Origin: Clostridiales bacterium
GTDB taxonomy: Bacteria > Bacillota > Clostridia > Oscillospirales > Ruminococcaceae
DNA length: 64,000 nucleotides
Assembly: GCA_003150405.1 (NCBI GenBank)
Contig: QAMM01000002.1
Coordinates: 124,001-188,000, forward strand
Direction: 5' to 3'
The stretch's first letter is position 1; each line of letters begins with the position of its first letter. Shown here one piece after another: positions 34,818-43,168 of this stretch. The position numbers and the translations under genes were made by a program. Below the pieces are notes generated by a model. The model was not told the DNA's origin and searched no databases. It worked only from the letters and a program-made list of their open reading frames with translations.

Positions 34818-34988
34818 ACCGTTTCCTCCCGGTCTCTCGTATTCCGTCAGAACCAGTATTGGCAGCAAACAACCAAAACATACACAGGGTAAATGTGCAG
34901 AAACATTTCAGCGTTTTTCGTCCGCTTTTCAAAAACGCTTTGCATACCTTCATACAATCGCTCGCCAAAACTCCCCGCACCATGCTTC

Positions 34989-35031
34989 AAAAAACAGCGG
35001 CGTTTCCCTTTGGAAACGCCGCTGTTTTTTG
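34989..35031 (-). terminator. intrinsic terminator of the Nudix gene
   Basis: AACAGCGGCGTTTCC pairs with GGAAACGCCGCTGTT around a short loop with T runs on both strands; it lies 14 bp after the Nudix stop. Confidence 0.88.
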
Positions 35032-35044
35032 TTTCTGGCTTGTC

Positions 35045-35449
35045 CTACTTAATAACCTGCTTTGCCTTGTTAACCAGCTGTTTGTCATTATCATAGGTCA
35101 AAATGGTGTGCGCCCGGTTGATTTCCACCCACTTAATCTGTGCAATCTCCTCTTCCTGGGGGGTGTAATCGTAATTCTGCGCCCGTGCAACGAAGTAGAT
35201 GACATCCTTTTGGGTGTCTTTTTTTGGCGAATAGGAAATCACTTCCCGGAAACTCGGATCAATGATAACATCAATCCCCGTTTCCTCCTTGATTTCCCGA
35301 AGCGCCGTTTCCACCTCGGTCTCCCCGGGTTCCACATGTCCCTTCGGGAAAGACCAATGTCCCCCGTTGGCATGCTTGATGAGGAGAAGCTCAGTGTTAC
35401 CGTGAAAACGGCGGAACACTAGCGCACCGCATGATTTCTCCATGGTCAT
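35045..35449 (-). CDS. Nudix hydrolase (Ap4A-hydrolase-like)
   Basis: A 134-residue Nudix protein. I chose ATG 35449 (MTMEKSCGALVFRR) six bases after GAGGAA. The Nudix box G-x5-E-x7-REUxEExGU is complete: GHVEPGETEVETALREIKEE, followed by TGI. Preceding HWSFPKGHVE and length resemble bis(5'-nucleosyl)-tetraphosphatases, which remove Ap4A, but other nucleoside diphosphate substrates cannot be excluded. It has its own promoter region and terminator. Confidence 0.88.
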   Translation of the reverse strand: MTMEKSCGALVFRRFHGNTELLLIKHANGGHWSFPKGHVEPGETEVETALREIKEETGIDVIIDPSFREVISYSPKKDTQKDVIYFVARAQNYDYTPQEEEIAQIKWVEINRAHTILTYDNDKQLVNKAKQVIK

Positions 35450-35545
35450 ATCGGTTCCTCGCATTCAATGTAATAATTGTTTTTATTATAACACACAATG
35501 CGAAAAATGTCAGGATGTTAAAAATATTTTAACATCCTTTGCCTC

Positions 35546-35573
35546 AAAAAAGAAGCCGCTCATTGGCAGCTTC
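35546..35573 (-). terminator. intrinsic terminator of nrdJ
   Basis: Minus strand: GAAGCTGC and GCGGCTTC form an 8-bp stem (one G-T pair), six-base loop, then six T. It is about 90 bp after the nrdJ stop. Confidence 0.8.
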
Positions 35574-35662
35574 CTCTTTTGCAGCGGTCCCAGCGTCACA
35601 GGCACAACTGTTGTGAACATCGCCCCGCGCAGAATGGCATTTCTACCATTTTGCTCATCCTA

Positions 35663-37930
35663 TCAGCCGCATTTGCTGTATCCGCAGTTGCGGCAGACAA
35701 CACAGCCGCCCTCATGCTCTACCGCCGCACCGCACTCCGGGCAAAACTTGAACCCCTTATCTGCATTTCCGTTCGGCTGACCAGCAGCGGACGCCGCATT
35801 TGGGATAATCGGCGGCATGGTCGGGGAACCGCCGTTTTTAATCAAATCATCCACCTTTTTAATGACCTTCGCAATACCATCCGGGCAGGAGGTACATTTC
35901 ATCCCCTGCTGACGCACAGTGGACGGACAGCGGATGCCCTTGAGCTGGTCAAGAATTTCCTCCACCGAAATACCAGAACGCAGGGCAATCGAAGCAAGCC
36001 GCGCCGTCGCTTCAGACTGGGACGGGCAGCCGCCCGCCTTGCCGGTGCTGGTGAATACTTCGCAAATGCCGTTTTCGTCGTAATTAACGGTGACATATAG
36101 GTTGCCACAGCCAATTTTGACCCGCTCAGTAAAACCGCTGGTGACCTCCGGACGCGGACGCGGGGTAATGTTGGTTGGATAAACCGGCGTTTCCTCCGTC
36201 ACTTCACCCTCACCGCGCTTCACCTTGCCAATGTTGAGCACCTGGCTATCCCGCGAGCCGTCGCGGTAAATGGTCACACCCTTACAGCCAAGCTTGTAGG
36301 CGAGATCGTAAACCTCCTGCACCTCTTCCACCGTTGCACTGTTCTGGAAGTTAACTGTTTTAGATACCGCATTGTCGGTAAAATGCTGGAAACCCGCCTG
36401 CATTTTGATATGATAGGTCGGACTGACATCATGCGAGCAGACAAACACCCGTTTAATGTCCTCCGGCAGCTCTGCAATATGCGCAAGGGTTCCCTCGGAC
36501 GCGATTTTGCGCATCAACTCCTCGGTGTAAAGGCCGCGCTTTTGAAGGGTGTCCTTCAAAATGGGGTTGACCTCCACCATTTCGGTGTTGTCCATAACAT
36601 TGCGGATGAACGCATAGGCAAACACCGGCTCAACGCCGGAACTTACCCCCGCTATAATGGAAAGGGTCCCGGTCGGCGCAATAGTGGTCACCGTTGCGTT
36701 GCGCACCGGCTCACCGTCCTTGAGGGTACTTTTTTCAAAGAGCGGGAAAGAACCACGGGTTTTGGCAAGCTCCCGGCTTTCTGCCCAACCATTTTCATGG
36801 ATAAACTGCATCACCTTTTCGCCGAGCGCAACGCCTTGATCGGAATTGTATGGGATGCCCAGCCGCAGCAGCATGTCCGCAAAGCCCATGACGCCCAATC
36901 CAATTTTGCGGAGCTGCTTAGTGGTTTCCTCGATTTTGTCAATCGGGTACCGGTTGACCTCAATGACGTTGTCAAGAAAATGCACCGCTTTACGCGCAGT
37001 TTTCGCAAGGCGGTCATAGTTAAGGGTGTAGGTGCCGTCTGCATTCTCATCGAGCATGGCGACCAAGTTGATCGAACCGAGGTTGCAGCTCTCATACGGC
37101 AGCAGCGGCTGTTCGCCACAGGGGTTGGTGCTTTCAATTTCTGCGACCTCCGGCACAACATTATCGCGGTTGAGACGATCTAAAAAGATGATGCCCGGCT
37201 CGCCGTTACGCCACGCGGCTTCTACAATTTTCTCATAGACCTCGCGAGCATTGAGCTGTTTGACCACCTCTTTGGTGGAAGGATCCACCAAATCGTACGG
37301 CTGGTTGTTTTCCACCGCCTGCATGAATTTTTCGGTGATACCCACCGAAATGTTGAAGTTGGTGATATCCGCGTTGTCCTTTTTGCAGTCGATAAAGGCG
37401 AGAATGTCCGGATGGTCGATCCGCAGGATGCCCATATTGGCTCCGCGCCGGGTACCACCCTGTTTCACCGCTTCGGTCGCCATATTGAAAACCCGCATAA
37501 AGCTAATGGGCCCGCTGGCAACGCCGCCGGTGGAGTTGACGGTCGCGCCCGCCGGACGCAGACGGGAGAAGGAAAACCCAGTGCCGCCGCCGCTTTTATG
37601 AATGAGCGCCGCCTGCTTAATAGCCTCAAAAATCCCCTCCATGCTATCCTCCACCGGCAGAACAAAGCAGGCCGAAAGCTGCCCGAGCGGACGGCCAGCA
37701 TTCATCAGGGTTGGAGAGTTCGGCAAAAACTCCAGGTTGGTCATCATGTCATAAAATTCCTGTTTGACTGCCGCTACATCAGCGGCCTTGTCAAAATGAA
37801 GATCGGCTTCTGCAATCGCCCCGGCCACACGCTCAAACAGGCCTTCAACGGTTTCTATCGTTTGGCCGTGCTCGTCCTTTTTTAAATACCTGCGGCTGAG
37901 CACAAGCTCGGCATTTTGGTTTATTTTCAT
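35663..37930 (-). CDS. nrdJ: adenosylcobalamin-dependent (class II) ribonucleoside reductase
   Basis: Reduces ribonucleotides to deoxyribonucleotides with a B12-derived radical, without oxygen. I chose ATG 37930 (MKINQNAELVLSRRYL) after AAGGGGGA; 755 residues. Visible features are SACFVLPVEDSMEGI, the active-site ESTNPCGEQPLLPYESCNL, the MGFADMLLRLG and TVTTIAPTGTLSIIAGVSSG segments, and a C-terminal zinc-ribbon-like tail with CPECG, CVVCRNCG (shuttle or metal cysteines). No nrdAB or nrdDG is adjacent. NrdR-like boxes overlap the promoter. Confidence 0.96.
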   Translation of the reverse strand: MKINQNAELVLSRRYLKKDEHGQTIETVEGLFERVAGAIAEADLHFDKAADVAAVKQEFYDMMTNLEFLPNSPTLMNAGRPLGQLSACFVLPVEDSMEGIFEAIKQAALIHKSGGGTGFSFSRLRPAGATVNSTGGVASGPISFMRVFNMATEAVKQGGTRRGANMGILRIDHPDILAFIDCKKDNADITNFNISVGITEKFMQAVENNQPYDLVDPSTKEVVKQLNAREVYEKIVEAAWRNGEPGIIFLDRLNRDNVVPEVAEIESTNPCGEQPLLPYESCNLGSINLVAMLDENADGTYTLNYDRLAKTARKAVHFLDNVIEVNRYPIDKIEETTKQLRKIGLGVMGFADMLLRLGIPYNSDQGVALGEKVMQFIHENGWAESRELAKTRGSFPLFEKSTLKDGEPVRNATVTTIAPTGTLSIIAGVSSGVEPVFAYAFIRNVMDNTEMVEVNPILKDTLQKRGLYTEELMRKIASEGTLAHIAELPEDIKRVFVCSHDVSPTYHIKMQAGFQHFTDNAVSKTVNFQNSATVEEVQEVYDLAYKLGCKGVTIYRDGSRDSQVLNIGKVKRGEGEVTEETPVYPTNITPRPRPEVTSGFTERVKIGCGNLYVTVNYDENGICEVFTSTGKAGGCPSQSEATARLASIALRSGISVEEILDQLKGIRCPSTVRQQGMKCTSCPDGIAKVIKKVDDLIKNGGSPTMPPIIPNAASAAGQPNGNADKGFKFCPECGAAVEHEGGCVVCRNCGYSKCG

Positions 37931-37936
37931 GATTAT

Positions 37937-38006
37937 CCCCCTTATATTGTATTTGCTTTCAAATATCATTACTATATATTGTATCATAAATTTCGAATGA
38001 ATACAA
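37937..38006 (-). promoter_or_regulatory. nrdJ promoter with two NrdR-box-like sites
   Basis: Minus strand promoter: TTGTAT (38001-38006), 17 bp, TACAAT (37978-37983). A strong NrdR-like box, TTACTATATATTGTAT, covers the -10 (plus 37969-37984). A half-matching box sharing TATATTGTAT lies at 37937-37952. The two are 32 bp apart, three helical turns, as in known NrdR pairs. The second overlaps the ribosome binding site. Confidence 0.7.
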
Positions 38007-38363
38007 TCAAAATTTTAATCTTCTTTGCTTTTGCTCCAAAACCAGCGGTTTCTCTTTTACAATTACAATCCGGCATTTCCCGCAAAGCCGTTTTTCTGAA
38101 ACTCCCTTTCTATTTAAAATAGATCCTTTGTCATTCTCCTTGTACCCACCTTTCTGATAACGCCTCCGCATCCTGATTTACGCTTATGAGCTGTCCCTTT
38201 TCCATTTTAGACCGACAGTTCTTAAATCAATTTTTATGGGTGACAGTTTCCGACAATTATTTTGACCTAAACGGCAAATAATAGGAAAAGGTACGGGCGC
38301 AGGGCCGCGCCCACCATCCGGGCAATGCAATGTACCGGGGAATCCAGACTGGGAGGGCTCAAA
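38007..38363. other. intergenic region before the VanY-like gene
   Basis: About 350 bp, AT-rich on its left half. I see no supported ORF or RNA gene. A GGGCGC/GCGCCC hairpin lies at about 38297-38314, close to the downstream gene. The promoter of the carboxypeptidase could not be assigned. Confidence 0.45.
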
Positions 38364-39149
38364 ATGAAAGGAATTGCAAAAGCGGCTGTCTTTACCGTAG
38401 CCGCTGGGGCGCTTGTTGCAGCAAGCGCCGCCGTTACCCATTACATGGACACAAAGCAGCTGCAGAACGCTACAGGCAGCAATATTTCTGCCTCCAGTTC
38501 AGAATCCTCTGCTTCTGCACAGGTGGGCGGACAGCCTGCCGTATCATCAAGTGAGGTGAGCACCACGGAAAGCAGTATTGACAAAAATGACTGGCGGCTG
38601 CTTTTGGTCAACCCCAGTCATTCCATTCCGGAAGGTTACCAACCGGAGCTGGAATATGTGCAGGGAAAATACCAGATGGACGCACGCGCAGCCGACGACA
38701 TGAAGCAAATGATCGCCGATGCCAAAAAAGACGGCATCAACCTCTGGGTTTTATCCTCTTACCGCACTCAGGAATACCAAGAGGGGCTGTTTAACGACAA
38801 CGTCAGACAACTCAAGGCACAGGGAATGACCGAACAGGAAGCCATTACCGAAACCGCCGCCAACGTCGCTGTTCCCGGCACCAGCGAACATCAGACCGGT
38901 CTTGCCGCGGATATCATGTGTGCCGAATGGACCGGCGGCATCACCGAGGATTTCGCTGAAACCGAAGCTTATGCATGGCTCAAGGCGCATTGTGCGGAAT
39001 ACGGTTTTATTGAGCGGTTTCCCAAAGGGAAAAGTGACATCACCAAGATTGTTTACGAGCCCTGGCATTACCGTTATGTTGGTGTGGAGCACGCAACCGC
39101 TATTATGGAGCAGGGCATCACGCTGGAGGAGTACCTAGGTGTGCGGTAA
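38364..39149 (+). CDS. D-alanyl-D-alanine carboxypeptidase (VanY/M15 family)
   Basis: A 261-residue zinc peptidase that trims the terminal D-Ala of peptidoglycan stems. I chose ATG 38364 (MKGIAKAAVFTVAAGALV) with GGGAGGG upstream. An N-terminal hydrophobic helix anchors or exports it, followed by a Ser/Ala-rich linker (40-75) and the M15B domain. Zinc ligands and catalytic residues are visible in SEHQTGLAADI (H and D) and EPWHYRYVG (E and H), with the LSSYRTQEYQ substrate segment. No van resistance genes are linked, so this is probably a housekeeping enzyme. Confidence 0.92.
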   Translation: MKGIAKAAVFTVAAGALVAASAAVTHYMDTKQLQNATGSNISASSSESSASAQVGGQPAVSSSEVSTTESSIDKNDWRLLLVNPSHSIPEGYQPELEYVQGKYQMDARAADDMKQMIADAKKDGINLWVLSSYRTQEYQEGLFNDNVRQLKAQGMTEQEAITETAANVAVPGTSEHQTGLAADIMCAEWTGGITEDFAETEAYAWLKAHCAEYGFIERFPKGKSDITKIVYEPWHYRYVGVEHATAIMEQGITLEEYLGVR

Positions 39150-39243
39150 GTGGCTGTACCGGCGCACCAAATCCGCAAAGGGAACCGGCGCTGCCGTGAA
39201 TTTCGCCGTTCCAAAGGAACCTTTAATTTTTCCCGCAGTATGC

Positions 39244-39281
39244 AGAACCGGCATGGCAGAACAATCTGCCATGCCGGTTCT
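39244..39281. terminator. bidirectional intrinsic terminator
   Basis: AGAACCGGCATGGCAGA pairs with TCTGCCATGCCGGTTCT around a 4-base loop. It lies between the VanY-like gene (plus) and the GH51 gene (minus). Confidence 0.88.
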
Positions 39282-39308
39282 TTGTGTTATGTGTAGGTCG
39301 GGAACAGC

Positions 39309-40826
39309 TTATTTTGCACGGAGACGGAATACATTCCAGGAATGCTTTTTGAGCACAGCGGTGAGTTTGCCATCCACCGGGGAAACCACCGGCAAGCTGG
39401 TTGCTTGAATGACGTCCGGCGTTTCAAAGGTATTGCGTACAAACGGATCCTCGTTGTAAAGCTCAATGCGCTCTACACCCTCCAAATCGCCAAAGGAACG
39501 CAGATCAAAGGTTGTCTCAATATCGTCCTCCATTGAGCAGTTAATGGCAAAAATGGTAAACTCTTTGGTCTCCGGATTGTAGACCGCAGCATTGGTAATG
39601 GCAGGCTCCTGCCCATAATGCGCCGTTTCCACCATCGGGCTGTGAACCACTGTCTGAACGGCAATACCGCGGCCGTATTTCGCTACATGCATGAAGGGGT
39701 AGAAGGTACCCTGTTTGATGACCCCACCGCCTGCTTGGGTGGAGAGCATACCGCCGTTGTTGACCAGCAGCGATTGGTTTGCAATTTTAACTCGATCGGA
39801 ATTATTGATCAGGGTGCAGAGCATGCCGCCGTAAATCATGGCGTCAATCTGGGTAAAAGCGGAATAGCCGCGCTTTTTGTTGCTGCCGTCGCCGCGGTCG
39901 CTGGTAATAACGCCCCACTCGTCAAACGAGAGATTGACGGTTTTGTTCGAATGCTTGTAGCCCTTGACATAATCCGCAGCAGAAACTACCGTGTCAATGA
40001 ACTCCTGCATTTCAGCAAAGAAATGCGGAATATCCTCAAAGGTATCTACCAGCGGATAAAACATGTTTGCGGCCGGCGTATAATTGTAATAACGGTGGAT
40101 AGAGATATAATCGATGTTCTCATAGGCGCGCTCCAACACCTCACGGTCCCAGATGCCGTAGGTTTTATGCTCCGGCTCGGTCGCACAGCTTCCGCAGAAG
40201 ACAAATTCGGCGTTGGGATCGGTCCAGCGCATAATTTTAGCCGCTTCATTTGCTTTTTTTGCGTATTCGTCGGCGTCCATCGCACAAATCTGCCAAGGGC
40301 CGTCCATCTCATTGCCAATACACCAGGTTTTGAAGCCGTGAGGCTCCTCTACACCGTGCTGTTTACGCAGGTCGCTCCAATAGGTGCCACCCTTGCCGTT
40401 GCAGTAGTCAATAATTTCGCCCGCATCCTTCGGGGTACCGGTACCCATGTTGACCGCCATCATGACATCAACACCAATATCTTTGGCAAATTTTGCAAAT
40501 TCATTGGTACCAACCTCATTGGTTTCAATGACCTTCCAAGCAGGATCAAACTTTTTTGGACGCTTGTCCTTGGGGCCAATGCCATCCTTCCAGTCATAGC
40601 CCGAAACGAAGTTGCCGCCTGGATAACGCAGAATGGTTACCCCCAGCTCCTTAAGCAGTTCCTTTACGTCGCCGCGGAAGCCGTTTTCATCCGCAGTCGG
40701 GTGTCCCGGCTCATAAATACCGCCGTAAACTGTGCGTCCCAAATGTTCTACAAACGAACCATATAAACGTTTATCCACTTCGCTGATCTGGTAATCCTTA
40801 TCGATAATGACCTTTGCCTGCTTCAT
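39309..40826 (-). CDS. abfA: alpha-N-arabinofuranosidase, GH51 (copy 1)
   Basis: Releases L-arabinofuranose from arabinan, arabinoxylan or their oligosaccharides. The 505-residue protein has no signal peptide, so it acts on imported oligosaccharides. Family features are [29 protein letters not shown], acid/base Glu173 in GNEMDGPW and nucleophile Glu303 in LSFDEWG, then the C-terminal beta-sandwich ending WNVFRLRAK. The ATG at 40826 has GGGAGG upstream. Its first 180 residues match the second GH51 of this window at about 63% identity without gaps (my count). Confidence 0.95.
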   Translation of the reverse strand: MKQAKVIIDKDYQISEVDKRLYGSFVEHLGRTVYGGIYEPGHPTADENGFRGDVKELLKELGVTILRYPGGNFVSGYDWKDGIGPKDKRPKKFDPAWKVIETNEVGTNEFAKFAKDIGVDVMMAVNMGTGTPKDAGEIIDYCNGKGGTYWSDLRKQHGVEEPHGFKTWCIGNEMDGPWQICAMDADEYAKKANEAAKIMRWTDPNAEFVFCGSCATEPEHKTYGIWDREVLERAYENIDYISIHRYYNYTPAANMFYPLVDTFEDIPHFFAEMQEFIDTVVSAADYVKGYKHSNKTVNLSFDEWGVITSDRGDGSNKKRGYSAFTQIDAMIYGGMLCTLINNSDRVKIANQSLLVNNGGMLSTQAGGGVIKQGTFYPFMHVAKYGRGIAVQTVVHSPMVETAHYGQEPAITNAAVYNPETKEFTIFAINCSMEDDIETTFDLRSFGDLEGVERIELYNEDPFVRNTFETPDVIQATSLPVVSPVDGKLTAVLKKHSWNVFRLRAK

Positions 40827-40921
40827 ACATTGCCTCCCATATTGCTGTAATGAAAATAATTGATTCTATAGCTGTGCTATCAAACACCTGACACGGGCTC
40901 ACCCACACCAGTATTGTTTTT

Positions 40922-40930
40922 ATTATAGCA
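40922..40930 (-). promoter_or_regulatory. putative extended -10 promoter of GH51 copy 1
   Basis: Minus strand TGC TATAAT about 95 bp before the start codon. An odd palindrome ATAGCTGTGCTAT (40868-40880) lies between it and the gene and could be an operator. Confidence 0.45.
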
Positions 40931-41024
40931 TGCCTCCTGTCAAAAACCTATGCGAAGAACGTTCAAACTTTGCCCACAATTCTTGTGCAATGCCTACAGG
41001 AATTGAAAGCCGTTCAAGTTTGGG

Positions 41025-41813
41025 TTACCACTCGGCAATGCAGGGGCGGTGCTTATACCACCACAGCTCATTGGCGTCGGTATAGTGCGTCAACACCTCG
41101 GAATAATCCGCCGGCGGCTGAAATACCAGTGCCCCCAAAACCCGCTGCTCAAAACGGGTTTTGTTTTCTTCGGTTGGATTCTGCAAAAAAAGCACGGCAT
41201 CATCTACAAGCTGTTCCGGCCTATTTTTTAATGCGGCAACGGTCTGCAGCAGCGCCTTATGGCAGGGGTACAGCACCTCGTTCTCCTCCAATAAAAGCCG
41301 GAGGCCGAACAGCACCATATCGGCGGTTACCCGCGCCCGCAGGTAGGGGTTATCCCCCGAAACTCGCCAAAAATATCCGCTGTTCAGTCGAAATGCTGCA
41401 TAAAAAGAGAGCATCTTCTCCTGCTGCTCCGCCTTTTGAAACACTGGGATGCTGGAAACCAGTTCTTCAATTTCCGGATCTTTGGAAAACAAGCATTGCG
41501 CGGATAAAAAAGCGTTTCGCGAAGGCTCGCTTCCCTCCCGCGCCAATGCCTTTAGATAGGCTTTGGTGCAGTATTTCAGATCAAAATACCCCTTTTCATA
41601 GGTGCAGTGCCCATAAACGCATTCCGTCAGCCGGTTTTCCCGCTCCAAGCAGGCATACCGAGATTCCGGCACGACAAGGATGGCGTCGATATCGGAATCC
41701 TCCCTGGCGCACCCTTTGGCGACCGAACCGCCCAAAACGATCGCTGTGATCTGCTGGTCGTCCTTAAAATAATCCAGCAGGTTTTCGATTGACTGCCGAT
41801 GGTGTTCGTACAT
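41025..41813 (-). CDS. nucleotidyltransferase-domain protein (aminoglycoside/kanamycin nucleotidyltransferase-like fold)
   Basis: A 262-residue protein from ATG 41813, preceded by AAGGGGGA; earlier ATGs lack a site. The N-terminal domain has the Pol-beta/MNT motif GGSVAKGCAREDSDIDAILV (G-S-x10-D-x-D, residues about 27-46) that binds nucleotide and metal. The rest is helical (HEPN-like in length). Such proteins include antibiotic nucleotidyltransferases and toxin-antitoxin antidotes. No partner toxin gene is adjacent, and the substrate is unknown. An extended -10 (TGCTATACT) lies upstream. Confidence 0.78.
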   Translation of the reverse strand: MYEHHRQSIENLLDYFKDDQQITAIVLGGSVAKGCAREDSDIDAILVVPESRYACLERENRLTECVYGHCTYEKGYFDLKYCTKAYLKALAREGSEPSRNAFLSAQCLFSKDPEIEELVSSIPVFQKAEQQEKMLSFYAAFRLNSGYFWRVSGDNPYLRARVTADMVLFGLRLLLEENEVLYPCHKALLQTVAALKNRPEQLVDDAVLFLQNPTEENKTRFEQRVLGALVFQPPADYSEVLTHYTDANELWWYKHRPCIAEW

Positions 41814-41941
41814 TGTCTCATTTCCCCCTTGTGTGTCATTCATTGTAAAACCAGTATAGCACAAACAAACCAAATACCCATCCATTGGGAACCCATGGGC
41901 CCTCATAGGCGGTAAATTTTTGCTATGGCTATGGACGCGGC

Positions 41942-41969
41942 TTGCAATTTGCCGTTGCGGCGCTATAAT
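41942..41969 (+). promoter_or_regulatory. putative promoter of the serine hydrolase gene
   Basis: TTGCAA (41942-41947), 16-bp spacer, perfect TATAAT (41964-41969), about 50 bp before the start codon. Confidence 0.6.
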
Positions 41970-42017
41970 GAAAACAAAAAGCCAAAACGCTTTTTAATTG
42001 GTGCAGGAGGTTACGGT

Positions 42018-42938
42018 ATGGATCGGTTATTAGAATATTTCATCAAACGGGTGGAACAGGAGCAGCTCGCCGTTGAGGGCATTGCCATTGAAACAGAGGA
42101 CGGTTATTTCATAGAGCATAGGTGGGCACCCGACCGGCCCCGCAACATCTACTCCCATACTAAGAGCTTCATGGCTACCGCCGCCGGCATTGCCATTTCA
42201 GAGGGAAAACTTGCATTGGATGACACGCTTATCGGCTTTTTCCCGGAAGCGGTACCTAAAAACGCTTCTCCACGGCTTTCCCGCATCACCCTGCGCAGCC
42301 TGCTCACCATGTCCTCCGGTTTTGGGGAAGCGCTGCTCATGGGAGCGGACCGGCGCGCCGGAACCGGTGCACCGGATTACGTCGCCTATATGCTTTCCCA
42401 GCCGGTCAAGGAGGAGCCGGGCAGCCGTTTCCTTTATTCGACGGCAGACAGCATTCTCGCCGGACGAATGGTGGAGAAAGCGGTCGGAATGAACCTCTCC
42501 GAATACCTCTACTGCAAGATTTTTCAGCCGCTTGGCATTGGCCTTCCCATTTGGGAATGCTGCCCCAAAGGGCACCCGGTAGGCGGCGGGGGGATGCACC
42601 TGAAGCTCACCGACATGATGAAGCTTGGAAAGCTGTATCTGAACAACGGCAGGTGGAACGGAGAAGTCCTTGTCGATCCTGCTTGGGTACGGGAAGCAAC
42701 CAAAAAGCAGATTGAAACACCGCCTGACAGCATTTGGCACTGCGGTTACGGCTACCAGTTCTGGTGTTCACCTTATCCGCAGGCATACCGGGCTGACGGC
42801 GCATTCGGTCAAATTACAACGGTGCTGCCGGACGCCGGCGCCATTGTGGCGGTACAGTGTCCGGAAGAAGGCGACTTCAGCAAGGTTCGCAACGCCCTGC
42901 ACGAGGAGATCCTGTCGAAGCTCACCCCATCAAATTAG
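42018..42938 (+). CDS. beta-lactamase-family serine hydrolase
   Basis: A 306-residue protein from ATG 42018 with GCAGGAGG upstream. Class C-type motifs are present: the SxxK nucleophile in YSHTKSFMATAAG (residues about 44-56), YST in FLYSTADSILAGRMVE where YxN is usual, and a C-terminal HCGYGYQFW strand in the KTG position. There is no signal peptide, so it is cytosolic. This family covers esterases, D-amino-acid peptidases and transpeptidase-like enzymes; true beta-lactam hydrolysis is unlikely. The Asn-to-Thr change in YxN is worth noting. Confidence 0.82.
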   Translation: MDRLLEYFIKRVEQEQLAVEGIAIETEDGYFIEHRWAPDRPRNIYSHTKSFMATAAGIAISEGKLALDDTLIGFFPEAVPKNASPRLSRITLRSLLTMSSGFGEALLMGADRRAGTGAPDYVAYMLSQPVKEEPGSRFLYSTADSILAGRMVEKAVGMNLSEYLYCKIFQPLGIGLPIWECCPKGHPVGGGGMHLKLTDMMKLGKLYLNNGRWNGEVLVDPAWVREATKKQIETPPDSIWHCGYGYQFWCSPYPQAYRADGAFGQITTVLPDAGAIVAVQCPEEGDFSKVRNALHEEILSKLTPSN

Positions 42939-43130
42939 AGCTGAATCCGGTTTCCGGTACGGGATATGCCAACAGTCGTTTCAATGACATTCATTTTGCT
43001 CCGCGGATTTTGGCGCCGTATAAATCGATTGTTTTTATCCGCAAAAGCGCCATTCTGCCATTTCCTTTCCGTACGGCCTGTCCCACAGGGAGAAAATATG
43101 TGGGGCGGCCCATTCCAACCGTTCCGCTGA

Positions 43131-43168
43131 AAAGAAAAAAAGACCGCGCTGCGGTCCTTTTTTCTTTT
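43131..43168. terminator. bidirectional intrinsic terminator
   Basis: A-run, GACCGC, short loop, GCGGTC and T-run. It separates the serine hydrolase (plus) from the ABC exporter operon (minus), whose last stop codon overlaps it. Confidence 0.75.

Noticed and set aside
41025..41813. Antibiotic-resistance or toxin-antitoxin module
   Set aside because: Only the nucleotidyltransferase motif is seen; no partner toxin and no resistance cassette neighbours are present.
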